Positions 8,203-16,440 of a DNA stretch of 17,385 nt are shown here, piece after piece. Position 1 is the stretch's first letter; each line of letters opens with the position of its first letter. The DNA comes from Fennellomyces sp. T-0311 (Eukaryota > Mucoromycota > Mucoromycetes > Mucorales > Lichtheimiaceae), in the NCBI GenBank assembly GCA_025266875.1, contig JALLLT010000139.1:1-17385 (forward strand), read 5' to 3'. The notes below the pieces were generated by a model. That model was not told the origin of the DNA and made no database searches. It saw only the letters and a list, made by a program, of their open reading frames with translations. Made by a program: the position numbers and the translations under genes.

Positions 8203-9639
8203 TAGGGCTCTAAATATGGGTGGGCAGGCCTGTGGACCACCCATTTTGGCTCGGCATTTTCAGGCATCAGGCCAGGAAAGCTGTATGAAGGTGGGTGCTC
8301 GAACGGGCATGGTCCTATATAGTGGCCCACCCGTTGGGCCACTGGCCCGACCGAGTGCCCGAATGTGAAGCATATGTATTTTCTTTATGAAACGTCCATT
8401 GAAATGGCCCTTGTTATATATGTAATTTGATTCTATCAAAACTGTGTATTGCAAATAAAGATTAATCAACTAAGTATACATCTTTAATATGGAAAGATTT
8501 GTCAAAAGGTTGAGCAGTTTCTACAATAATCCGGTTACACAATGATTGGTGTTGATGGGCCAAGTTGCGACAATGAAAGGCTGCTACGTCAATTAGCACT
8601 ATTCAAACTGCCTGCAGCACGCTAATCTGCAAATATCTTAGAACTTGGATAGGATCGGTATTAGTGTGAAAGGGCTATGTGTTCAAGCAAAGATAATTTC
8701 CAACTGGCATTGTGTAAGCAGAAGTAAAACGCGATGATAAAGTGGATCAGTATAATGATAGCTTTATTACACAAAAAAAAGGACAACAATAGTGATTGAA
8801 AAGTGCCTCGACCATACAGATGCTTTATTACCGAAAAAAACCAACCTTTGGCTTACTAAAGGTGGTGCTTCGCAGAAAACCATTGGATAAAGAAAAAAGA
8901 GCTACAACAAGCATCCTTCTTCATCTTGAGTAGTGCACTTGAAAAAGTGTACCTATTTGAAAAACAATAAGGGTGGCTGTGTATGCACCATTACAGTATG
9001 TACGCAGCCACTCTTTTTTGATTGGGATGCACAATGTTGAAATGGAATGGAGTGCCGGTAAAACAAAGCTGAGTCATATGGTAAAATTCAGTTGTATGGA
9101 AAATAAATATGGTCGAGTAGTACTGTATGTGGTGATTAAAAATTCGTTCTGAAGCAATATGGTCGACCTGAATTCCATTTGACAGGCATCGAGAGAAAAA
9201 ACGTTGCTGAAAAAATGCAAAGCAGGATGCATTCCTACGCCATTTGCAATGTCGAATTGCTGGTTTGTCTCACTGTGTCGCTTTGGCTTTTTGTACTTCT
9301 TGGTCTTCCTTTGTTGCCTGCAGAAGTTCTGCTGTTTCAAAAAAGTGTGTGCAAGATAGCGATTACATGATCTAATACAATAAAGATGACTTTTGCCCAA
9401 ACCTTATATACGATAACACAAGGCAGAACCCCATTTCACTTCTACATTAGTCATTGCTGCATTAAGATCGTTTACATTGTAGATTTCATCGGGCGGGCCA
9501 CTTTAATTTGGGCTCTTGTAATTTCGGGTTCAAGCAAAAGACATGGCTCATTTCGTTGGGCCCGACGGGCCACAGACCACAGGTGTGGCCCGGCTGAACT
9601 GGCCTGATGCCCGTCGGGCATGGCCCGTTTAGAGCCCTA
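8203..9639. mobile_element. Non-autonomous hAT element (1437 bp) with 8-bp target duplication
   Basis: The element is flanked by CTCTATGA at 8195-8202 and the same 8 bases at 9640-9647. Its ends are 12-bp perfect inverted repeats, TAGGGCTCTAAA at 8203-8214 and the complement at 9628-9639, fitting the YARNG start and 8-bp duplication of hAT transposons. Both ends are G/C-rich for about 150 bp, with many GGGCC/GGCCC motifs and a shared GGCATCAGGCCAG, whereas the interior is A/T-rich. No transposase or other coding gene was found inside, so it must depend on a transposase made elsewhere. Confidence 0.85.
8971..9013. other. 13-bp hairpin followed by a T-run, inside the hAT element
   Basis: GGGTGGCTGTGTA (8971-8983) pairs with TACGCAGCCACTC (9001-9013) over 13 bp with two G-U pairs in the RNA form and a 17-nt loop. 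Six T residues follow at once, which would suit RNA polymerase III termination. Function unknown; no promoter was recognised. Confidence 0.35.
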
Positions 9640-9660
9640 CTCTATGAGAAAAAAAAACTG

Positions 9661-10302
9661 TGTTAGTCATATATTGATAGACATATTGGCAGCCCCACCA
9701 ACGTTTCCTTTTTCTCTTTCTCTCTCTCTCCCTCTCTCTCTCTCTCTTGTATTATCATATCATATATATTATCATTATCAGTATTAAAAAAGATGTAAAA
9801 AAACCAAAAACAATAAATAATATAAAAGTCTGAAACCCACAAGTACCTCAAACACCCACAATTACCTAATAGAGTAGCCCAGTAGCCAGTATCTTCTTTG
9901 CTGCGGCACTCTAAATCTCAATTACTACTGCAGCTGCGCCACCACTAGCCAGCAATTAGCCTGCATGAACAACACCAATCACATTTACCCCCACTGCTGC
10001 AGCAACTACACCATCATCAATTGGTTACCGTACACACCTATCACAGTTAGAATAGCTAGTGCTGCGCCATTGTATCGAAAGATATAAATAAGAAGCACTT
10101 TTCATTAAATAAACATTGGTTAACTGATTACATTTATCAACACCCAAACCTAAATACTTTATAGTTATTAGTGTTGTTTAATGCCCTGCAATTAGGATTA
10201 TTGTTTATCGATCAAGCAATAAAGACAATTTGCTTTACTACCCATCTTCTATTTCCAATCCTCAATCCTTTTTAGGATCCTTCCATACAAACGTCCGTAA
10301 CA
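9661..10302 (+). repeat. Possible LTR (copia-like), 642 bp
   Basis: The segment starts TGTTA and ends TAACA, giving 5-bp inverted TG...CA ends. A TATA-like GATATAAATAAG occurs near 10080 and AATAAA near 10219, in the right order for an LTR. It is followed by AATGATATTGTTGC, which resembles a decayed copia primer-binding site of the TGGTATCAGAGC type. No target duplication is visible (AACTG on the left, AATGA on the right), as expected if what follows is internal sequence. No pol gene follows, so it would be a truncated remnant. The call is tentative. Confidence 0.35.
9704..9748 (+). repeat. 45-nt pure pyrimidine (CT)n tract
   Basis: An uninterrupted C/T run, mostly CT dinucleotides. It is a simple-sequence microsatellite and could form triplex DNA. 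It lies within the possible LTR. Confidence 0.8.
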
Positions 10303-11122
10303 AATGATATTGTTGCTGGTGCTCACTATATTTTGGTGTACTCAACTACTAATTTACACAACAACCGACTACTGTACATCTGGCGCAAAACCGCGCCAAC
10401 AATATATAACCTCACAACCAAAAGAAGTCAATAAAAGAAACTATAGCAACAGCTTAGAACAGCTTGGAAACAATTTGGGAGCAGTGGCAATGGCGGAAAA
10501 GAGAGTTGTGGCAGACAGAATACATACACGTTTGTAGCACTAGTAGTACATATACCTTACATCTGTCCGAAACTGAATAAAACGTTGGTTGGAGTACATA
10601 GCACTCTGCAGAGTGAAAGGCTGATTGCGCGTGCTGGACAGTACGACTAAAGAATAGTCAAGGAACAATTGTCAGAAGGGATGGGAATAGTAATGTCAAT
10701 TAAAGAATTCAAAGCTTGCCATGGAGATTAATATAACACTGTGATTCTTAAGGAAAAAAATACTGGGAGAAAGAAATGGAAGAGAATAACAAGGGAAAAG
10801 TGTAATTTTTTTAAATCCAGTCAATTGTCAAAATATGACTTGTCCAATAGGGGTGCGCTATTATCATTTGTGTCACTGTATCATATACACTGTCCTATTT
10901 GGTGCAAGTGTGTTTTTACTTATAATAACAATATTAGCACTCTGTGCTTTATACCAATCATCGTTTGCAACTGTAACCTAAAGGTAGTAAGTATTATTAA
11001 TGAGACAACAATTCTGAAAATATCATATTCAGTTTTTGTGTGCATTGTATGTGTGACATACACAATTAAAATTTAACTGATGCTGATAACAGTGCTGTGA
11101 TTCGCAAGATGGAGTGAGGAAG
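10303..11122. other. Gene-free stretch
   Basis: No convincing gene. A 77-codon frame at 10304-10537 has an ATG, but it begins inside the probable primer-binding region and has no recognisable domain. 10402-10452 repeats 8123-8175. The remainder is A/T-rich. Confidence 0.4.
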
Positions 11123-11130
11123 TATAAAAA
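11123..11130 (+). promoter_or_regulatory. TATA box of the decayed gene at 11172
   Basis: TATAAAAA lies 49 bp before the ATG at 11172, with a short T/C-rich leader between them. Confidence 0.5.
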
Positions 11131-11171
11131 GTTTTCGTTCTCCAATATTTTAAGATTTGCCTTTCTCTATT

Positions 11172-11979
11172 ATGTCTGGTTTTTTCGATTTTACATGCAG
11201 TTACGATATGTACTTGAGCCCACCCCAGCCTATGGATAGCCCAAGTGTCAATTTCTCGTCACAAGACAACTCATCTTTGGAGGCAACCCTTCCTTTCAAT
11301 GGAAGTGCTGCTTTCGACGCACCCTTGTGACGCACCAAGCGCACACGACACCTTAATGATGCAGAGTCAGTTGCTCAAGCTACCATCATTGGTAATGACG
11401 ACGACGATGTGCAAACAATGATGGTTAAGATGCAGCACACGTTTAACCAGCGTTGCATGCAACTAGAGGTTGATTTGCAGCTTCAGGCCCGGAAGCTCAA
11501 GAGTGCAGAGAGCCTAGTTGGCGCCTTGCAGGAGAAGGTCACCAAGCTGGAGCAGGACAACGTAGACCTGCAAACCCAGGTCAACGAGCTAAACTGCAAG
11601 GCCGAGCAAACGCGCTCCAAGAAAGTGTCCAATGGACGCGATCCTGTGCTCTCAGTAACATATTTACCGAATGTGTATGTCTTAGTTTAACTGTTGCTTT
11701 GTTTAGAGTGAGATTAGAAGCTACTTCACAGCCCTAAGACCTCATGTCTGCAGCCTTGACGCTTCTGACCAGGTCATTGCAGATTGCACCATGTTGCATG
11801 CTGCTGTGCAGTATATGCGCACAGATGTAATGAAAGGCCTTGGAGTTGATTGGCCTGCGCTATTCGTTGAGCAGAAGATATGAACATAGTTCAAGAACAG
11901 CAGCGCACGATCCAAGCTCACTGGGGATAAACGAGCAGCGACCAACAAGGCTGCTCAGCTTGTTACTGCTCGCCGCGAG
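11172..11979 (+). pseudogene. Decayed two-exon gene: coiled-coil protein of unknown function
   Basis: From ATG 11172 the frame reads 52 codons rich in Ser, Pro and Asn, stops at TGA 11328-11330, then continues in frame through a basic RTKRTR patch, an acidic DDDD run and a long coiled coil (about 11409-11620). A GTAACA...TTTAG intron (11655-11706, 52 bp) joins in phase to a second exon reading IRSYFTALRPHVC and GLGVDWPALFVEQKI, with TGA 11881-11883 and TAG 11887-11889, then open again to a GTGAGA donor at 11980. The next exon cannot be found; ATATCTG repeats begin 40 bp on. All three stops are single transitions from CGA or CAG. I do not recognise the family. Location among transposons suggests a mobile-element gene, but a host gene is possible. 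Confidence 0.55.
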
Positions 11980-12021
11980 GTGAGACTTTACAAATACGTT
12001 TTTAGCTAACACTATGGTTAA

Positions 12022-12231
12022 AGATATCTGCAATATCTGCAATATCTGTGAAATATCCACGTTTTGGTGTTACAAATTGCCATATATATACTCTAGAAAC
12101 AGGCTAATGACAAAAGAAGATCGAAAAAGCAATATCTGCGATATCCGTGGATATCTGAAGCTGCCTGAAACCTTAAATGTGTGTGATGTGTAACCGTTGT
12201 TAAGCAGCAAATGAACTAGTTTGGAATATCT
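12022..12231 (+). repeat. ATATC(T/C)G motif cluster
   Basis: At least six copies of ATATCTG or ATATCCG plus one ATATCCAC variant occur in two groups (12022-12060 and 12131-12157) and one outlier (12225-12231). In the first group GCAATATCT repeats as a 9-bp tandem unit. Part of it (AATATCCAC against GTGGATATC) is in inverted orientation. No coding function seen. Confidence 0.55.
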
Positions 12232-12400
12232 GTAATAAAGAGGTTTGGGCCATCTCAAAAATGATTTTGAGATCTGAGTATCAATGTTTTCCAATTTGGG
12301 AATCTCGTCTGCTTTTAAAAAAATGAAGTTGCAAACGTCATCAATGGCTTAATAACTGTAACACGAATTACTCGAAACACTAAAGTGACTATGCCTTGTA
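12232..12400. other. Region upstream of the element A transposase
   Basis: No gene seen. The left end of Harbinger element A should lie in or near this interval, but I could not fix a terminal inverted repeat. Confidence 0.3.
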
Positions 12401-13624
12401 ATGGGTGCTTTTGACGTTTTTTCTGAGTGTATTTTTTGTACCTTTTTCTTGTACTCCTCACTTCCATATTTTCCATCACTACTGCTGTTGATCGTTACTT
12501 AGCTGCTCAAGCTCGTCGCATGATTGATATCGGCTCTGGTCAGCCCCATAAAAAGTTCAACCTGAACAATTATACGAATGATCAGTGTCGATACTTCTTT
12601 ATTTATAACAAGTACGCAGGTCTTGTTGAGTTTACTGCATCTCAGTTCACTCCTGAGAGGATGCAGTACTTTGCAAATGCCGTTCGACGGAAAGGTATAA
12701 TGCTATTGACTATTTGTTGGCCAAGTTATTAATATTTGAAGTGACATATGTATGTTTTTTAATTATATAGGTGCTCCATTCGATAATTGCATTGGATTTA
12801 TTGACGGTACTGTGAGAGGTGTATGCAAGCCTACAAAGAACCAACAGATTTTGTACAATGGCTATAAGGTAGATAGTGGAATCGTTACATTTATAATTTG
12901 AATAACTAACACTATCCCATTGGGTATTATATAAATTATCTAGCATAAGCACGCCTTAAAATACCAAGCTATGGTAACGCCTGATGGTATCACTTCTGCT
13001 CTTTTTGGTCCTATTGCAGGTGCGCGTCACGACAGCTACCTATTGACAGAATCGGGCCTTCTTGAGATCTTTGAGGAGCATCTTGATTTACCAGACGGAA
13101 GAAGATTTGTTGTGTATGGCGATTCTGCATATCGTCGCCATGACAATCTACTGGCACCCAACTGGCTTCCAGTAGGTAAGTCATTACATCTTTTTATTTA
13201 AAATCACTTCAACGCCAATTAACCAGCATGTAATAATATATTTGAAGATGACGAGACTAGTCGGCAGGCAGTCGAAAACAAGAAAATGTCCAAGATTCGC
13301 ATTGCAGTCGAGTGGGAGTTTGGGCGAACAGTCAATCTGTTTGCTTTTATTGACTTCCACAAGAACCAGAAAGTCCTCTTAAGTCCCGTTGGCAAACAAT
13401 ACGTTGTAGCGGTGATCCTTAAGAACATCAAGGTCTGTCTTGGAGAGGGGCAAGCATGCAAGTATTTTGGAATCACAGCACCAACTCTTAATCAGTACCT
13501 CTCACCACAAAACCTTCGTCAGTGTTCACGCACCAACCTTCTCCCTCTCTCACCAGACTCTGGTTCTTCTGACGATGAGTCTGGTGATGATTCTTCTGAT
13601 AATGATTCTGATGATATTTTATAA
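12401..13624 (+). CDS. PIF/Harbinger-like DDE transposase (DDE_Tnp_4 type), element A, 5 exons
   Basis: Transposase of a PIF/Harbinger element. Exons inferred from GT-AG sites in matching phase are 12401-12437, 12503-12694, 12771-12868, 12944-13175 and 13227-13624; introns are 65, 76, 75 and 51 bp. The 318-residue product contains GAPFDNCIGFIDGT (D88), YNGYKHKHALKYQ, GARHDSYLL, YGDSAY (D169) and VEWEFG (E215): the complete DDE triad and signature motifs of the DDE_Tnp_4 superfamily. It ends in an acidic Ser/Asp tail after a conserved KYFGITAPTLNQYL region. No premature stop is present. The N-terminal helical region before GAPFDNC is short (about 77 residues), so part of the usual N-terminus may be deleted or the first exon mis-modelled; exon 1 is the weakest part. 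Its 3' end faces the partner gene, with only 10 bp between stop codons. Confidence 0.85.
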
Positions 13625-13634
13625 AAAAAAACAT

Positions 13635-14771
13635 TTATTTAGCGTTGGCAGCTGTATTAAGAGAAAGCTGAGCAAACTGATCTTCCATCAGCTTTACTCT
13701 TTCTTCAAGTTGCATTATTCTTTTTTTATCAGACTTTCGCTCTTCTTCAAAGTAATTGAAAGCTCTAAGAATCAACTGTCGCTCCTCTCGAAGATGATGA
13801 AGCTCTGCTTTTACAAGCTTGAACTTTGTACTCTTGCAAGTGTCGACATTAGACTCATCATCAGAGTTTACTTCTGCACAAGAGTCATTGTTGTCTTCTT
13901 CAAGTTCCAGTCTAGCAAGCTCTTTACCCTTCTTGCTTCTCTTCTTGGACCGGCGAGGAGGGCATCCCCTTAAAGAAGCTGCCTCCATCATGCTCTGCTG
14001 CGCTTTCTTCTTGTCTTGCTCTTTTTTCTTCTTCTGCTTCTTTTCTTCTTTTTCCAACTTGATGGCAGAAAGCTAAGTACATCAATTCAGATTATTAACA
14101 TTTATTCAGTAAACGGAATGTGATTTATCTTCTATGGATGGTTATGACGCAGACTACGAAAGTGCGCACTCACCACAGACAGCAACACAGCACTCTTTTC
14201 TTCAAGAGGAGTTGGGGGAAGGGGAGGTCCACAAGCACCACTGACGACTTGTGTCAGGATTTGCCGTTCCTCTTCTTTCTGGTGGAGCGCCTTGACCCTT
14301 GCACGGCAATAGTCAGGCTTGACTTCCTTCGCCTTGCCTGAACGAATCCATGGTGCAATGCGCCCATTTACAGCTTCTGCTACCCTTTCCTATGCAAGGC
14401 CTTTTTCCCTGCGAGGGGCGCTGAATGGCGTGAACTCCAACGTTTCTTCAATCAGAATCAGATCCATCTGATCAGATGGCGAGTTTCGGATCCTTCTTTG
14501 GTTGAAATCAGTGCTGGTGGCAGGCTGGTTGGCTATGTCGTCCATGCGCTGCAGCGGAAATGGAGCCACAGCATCCGGAAGGACTGAAGGGTCATCTACT
14601 GGAACAAACATCTCGATATCGGTGACATTCACTTCATGCTAGGTATTACTAAAGTAAGTCAATAGAAACATTAACACTCTAAAAACATACAGTAGGAACT
14701 TCATTCTGAACATTTGGGACAAGTCCCAATGACACAGGAGTTTCATTGATAAAGTTAAGGTTGATGCTCAT
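13635..14771 (-). pseudogene. Harbinger element A partner gene, 3 exons, one in-frame TAG
   Basis: Second gene of element A, convergent with the transposase. Harbinger elements usually encode a DNA-binding partner that helps the transposase reach the nucleus and the element ends; this gene holds that position. Exons: 14771-14691, 14638-14174 and 14072-13635, joined by introns of 52 bp (14690-14639) and 101 bp (14173-14073) in phase 0. The roughly 327-codon product has an acidic first half, a basic RIAPWIRSGKAKEVKP...RARVKAL stretch, a Lys-rich, probable nuclear-localising segment (PPRRSKKRSKKGKE) and a C-terminal coiled coil (LREERQLILRAFNYFEEERK...). A TAG at 14392-14390 breaks exon 2, with clear coding on both sides, most simply CAG to TAG. 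No Myb/SANT domain is obvious by eye; the role is inferred from context. Confidence 0.6.
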
Positions 14772-15182
14772 GGTAATTGACAGTAATAGGTTCAAGAAGA
14801 AGAAGGAAAGTAAATAAACATAATTTTGACAGCTATTGGGTGCTCACACCGGTGCAATTAAATTTTTTTTTTAGCCTTTTGCCGTAATACGCTTTTTGGC
14901 AACTACCTTTTTCCGTAATATGCTTTTTGGTAATCTAAAGTGCCGCCACCGTACTACTGCAAATACTTACCTCTCTACGCTGTGTACACTTGAAGCCACT
15001 TTAGTATCTCAATATGGGTAGTGACAGCGAAAAACCCGGGTGTTGACCAGGGTTTTCTGCCTCCTTATGACCATTTTTGGCATTGCTAAAGTGTCCCATA
15101 CCCATTTTGATCATCTCAATAAACAGTTTTGCCTACACAGTTGACTATTGCTTTATCTTTATCCTGAAAGTACATTTTGACA
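14772..15182. other. Region between Harbinger elements A and B
   Basis: No gene seen. It holds a duplicated CCGTAATA(C/T)GCTTTTTGG(C/T)AA unit, an imperfect GAAAAACCC...GGGTTTTC hairpin at about 15030-15057, and several CTAAAGTG/CACTTTAG motifs. The right end of element A and left end of element B should both be here. Confidence 0.4.
14882..14933 (+). repeat. Short tandem duplication, 2 x 21 bp
   Basis: CCGTAATACGCTTTTTGGCAA (14882-14902) and the same sequence with two C-to-T changes (14913-14933), 31 bp apart start to start. Function unknown. Confidence 0.7.
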
Positions 15183-16364
15183 ATGCCTCCCCGACGAAAT
15201 AACCGTGTTCCAGGCACAGGAGTATTCAGTCTTAATGAAACCCGTGCAACTACAAGAAGTCCAGCACCTAATAGCGATCCGAACATCACTTGGCCCGAAG
15301 AAGCAGTTGGCATTCTTTTGCAATTGCTGGGTACACATTACGATCGCCTGCAGGATCACCAAGATCCAAACGTCCGAAACCGAATCTGGGGCGACATTTT
15401 GGAGCAACTGAAGGAAAGAATACGCACTGATTATCAGCAATTAGAGAATCCTCCCTTCGACGTTGCTGGCTTTCTTGGACTCGTTAATCTTTCACGCGTC
15501 CAAGACAAGTGGAAAAGCTTTGCAAAAAAATACAAGGACGAAAGGAATCGTGTAGGTGCAAGTGGTATAGGTGGCACCCATCCGATGATCGACTGGGTGT
15601 ATTACGATACAGTCGGTCAGATATTGAAAAATGATGTGGCCACGCATCCTCATGTCGTGATTGAAACTATGAATATCAATCACACTGGAGACATGACCGT
15701 GTACTTGCACCGAGAGGAAGAGCAGCAGCAGCAAGACGAGAGTGCCGGAGAAGAGGACAGTGAAGGTGAAGTCCACGAGACGCCAATGCAAAGGCCGACA
15801 TCACCAACACCTACTCCCGCGCCTACACCTACTCCAGCTCCCACACCCACACCCACATTCACTCCTGCTCCTACTCCTACACCTACTCCCGCTCCCGCAT
15901 CCGCTTCCACTCCTAGCCCGGCCCCTGCACCCATACAAACACCTACGGCAACACGTACCCGCGGTTCCTGCATTACGCTATCCGCGCGCCCCGGAATTGG
16001 CCGTGGTCGCCGAACAGTGCTGGACGTTGAAGAGGTACAACGCGTGCTCGAAAGTAACATTACCAACTTCGAGCAAATGGTTGAAAGGGTGAACTTCGAC
16101 CTCTTGTCACGAATGCGCGAAGATCGTGATTTGGATCGGATGGAACGACGATCCGATCTGTTTGAATTTGAGCAGAGAGTTGCTCAGCGTCGTCGACTGG
16201 AGAATGATGACCAAGAACGCCGGCACGTCGCGCTTATGAGAAGAGTTGACGAGCTCACCAGGACGAACCAATCGCTCTTGAATTTAATCAATGGGCGACT
16301 TACCAACCCTGGTGCTGATAGTGATGCCGAATCATCCCATCATGGTGATGCAAATGATGAATAA
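15183..16364 (+). CDS. Harbinger element B partner: Myb/SANT-like (trihelix-type) DNA-binding protein
   Basis: A 393-residue single-exon protein starting at ATG 15183. Residues about 36-150 form a Myb/SANT-like domain of the kind found in Harbinger partner proteins and trihelix factors ([53 protein letters not shown]). An acidic/Gln stretch (178-200), a Pro-Thr repeat linker (about 205-256) and a charged, probably coiled-coil C-terminus (about 280-375) follow. Its likely role is to bind the element ends and bring the transposase to them in the nucleus. It converges on the element B transposase; the two stops are 76 bp apart. No premature stop, and AATAAA overlaps its own stop codon. The start is the first ATG in frame; no upstream TATA box was recognised. 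Confidence 0.8.
   Translation: MPPRRNNRVPGTGVFSLNETRATTRSPAPNSDPNITWPEEAVGILLQLLGTHYDRLQDHQDPNVRNRIWGDILEQLKERIRTDYQQLENPPFDVAGFLGLVNLSRVQDKWKSFAKKYKDERNRVGASGIGGTHPMIDWVYYDTVGQILKNDVATHPHVVIETMNINHTGDMTVYLHREEEQQQQDESAGEEDSEGEVHETPMQRPTSPTPTPAPTPTPAPTPTPTFTPAPTPTPTPAPASASTPSPAPAPIQTPTATRTRGSCITLSARPGIGRGRRTVLDVEEVQRVLESNITNFEQMVERVNFDLLSRMREDRDLDRMERRSDLFEFEQRVAQRRRLENDDQERRHVALMRRVDELTRTNQSLLNLINGRLTNPGADSDAESSHHGDANDE
15800..15950 (+). repeat. Degenerate CCTACACC/ACTCC hexamer repeat encoding Pro-Thr linker
   Basis: A low-complexity run of CCTACTCC/CCTACACC-like units inside the partner gene encodes alternating Pro, Thr and Ala. Its length is likely to vary between copies by slippage. Confidence 0.65.
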
Positions 16365-16440
16365 AAATAGTGTTATTGGCCATTAAAAATACTCTAGGTA
16401 TAATCATAAATGGTATTACTGACTTTCGCTCTTTGACCTG

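Larger units (their letters stand above)
12401..14771. mobile_element. PIF/Harbinger element A (coding core; ends not resolved)
   Basis: Two convergent genes, a DDE transposase and a coiled-coil partner, make up the coding core of a Harbinger-type transposon. The true element extends beyond both start codons, but I could not identify terminal inverted repeats or a 3-bp duplication with confidence. Confidence 0.65.

Noticed and set aside
8066..8368. Plus-strand 100-codon frame
   Set aside because: It runs across the hAT insertion boundary and its GC-rich inverted terminus; chance frame.
9074..9400. Minus-strand 108-codon frame inside the hAT element
   Set aside because: No ATG at the nominal start, no recognisable domain, and low-complexity Lys-rich content. 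Not evidence of a transposase.
10741..11076. Plus-strand 111-codon frame
   Set aside because: Starts at GTG in AT-rich sequence and has no domain; not credible as a fungal gene.
12022..12231. CRISPR-like or satellite array
   Set aside because: Motifs are short, irregularly spaced and in a eukaryotic context; there are no uniform spacers.
1182..14392. Full reassignment of TAG to an amino acid in this organism
   Set aside because: TAG also appears as the plausible natural stop of the gypsy gene (1353) and the element B transposase (16443), and two TGA stops occur as well, so mutational decay is simpler. Kept as a check under findings.
12384..15096. CTAAAGTG/CACTTTAG motifs at about 12384, 14935, 14996 and 15088 as Harbinger terminal inverted repeats
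   Set aside because: Only 8-12 bp match, several are in the wrong orientation, and no matching 3-bp target duplication was found at any pairing.
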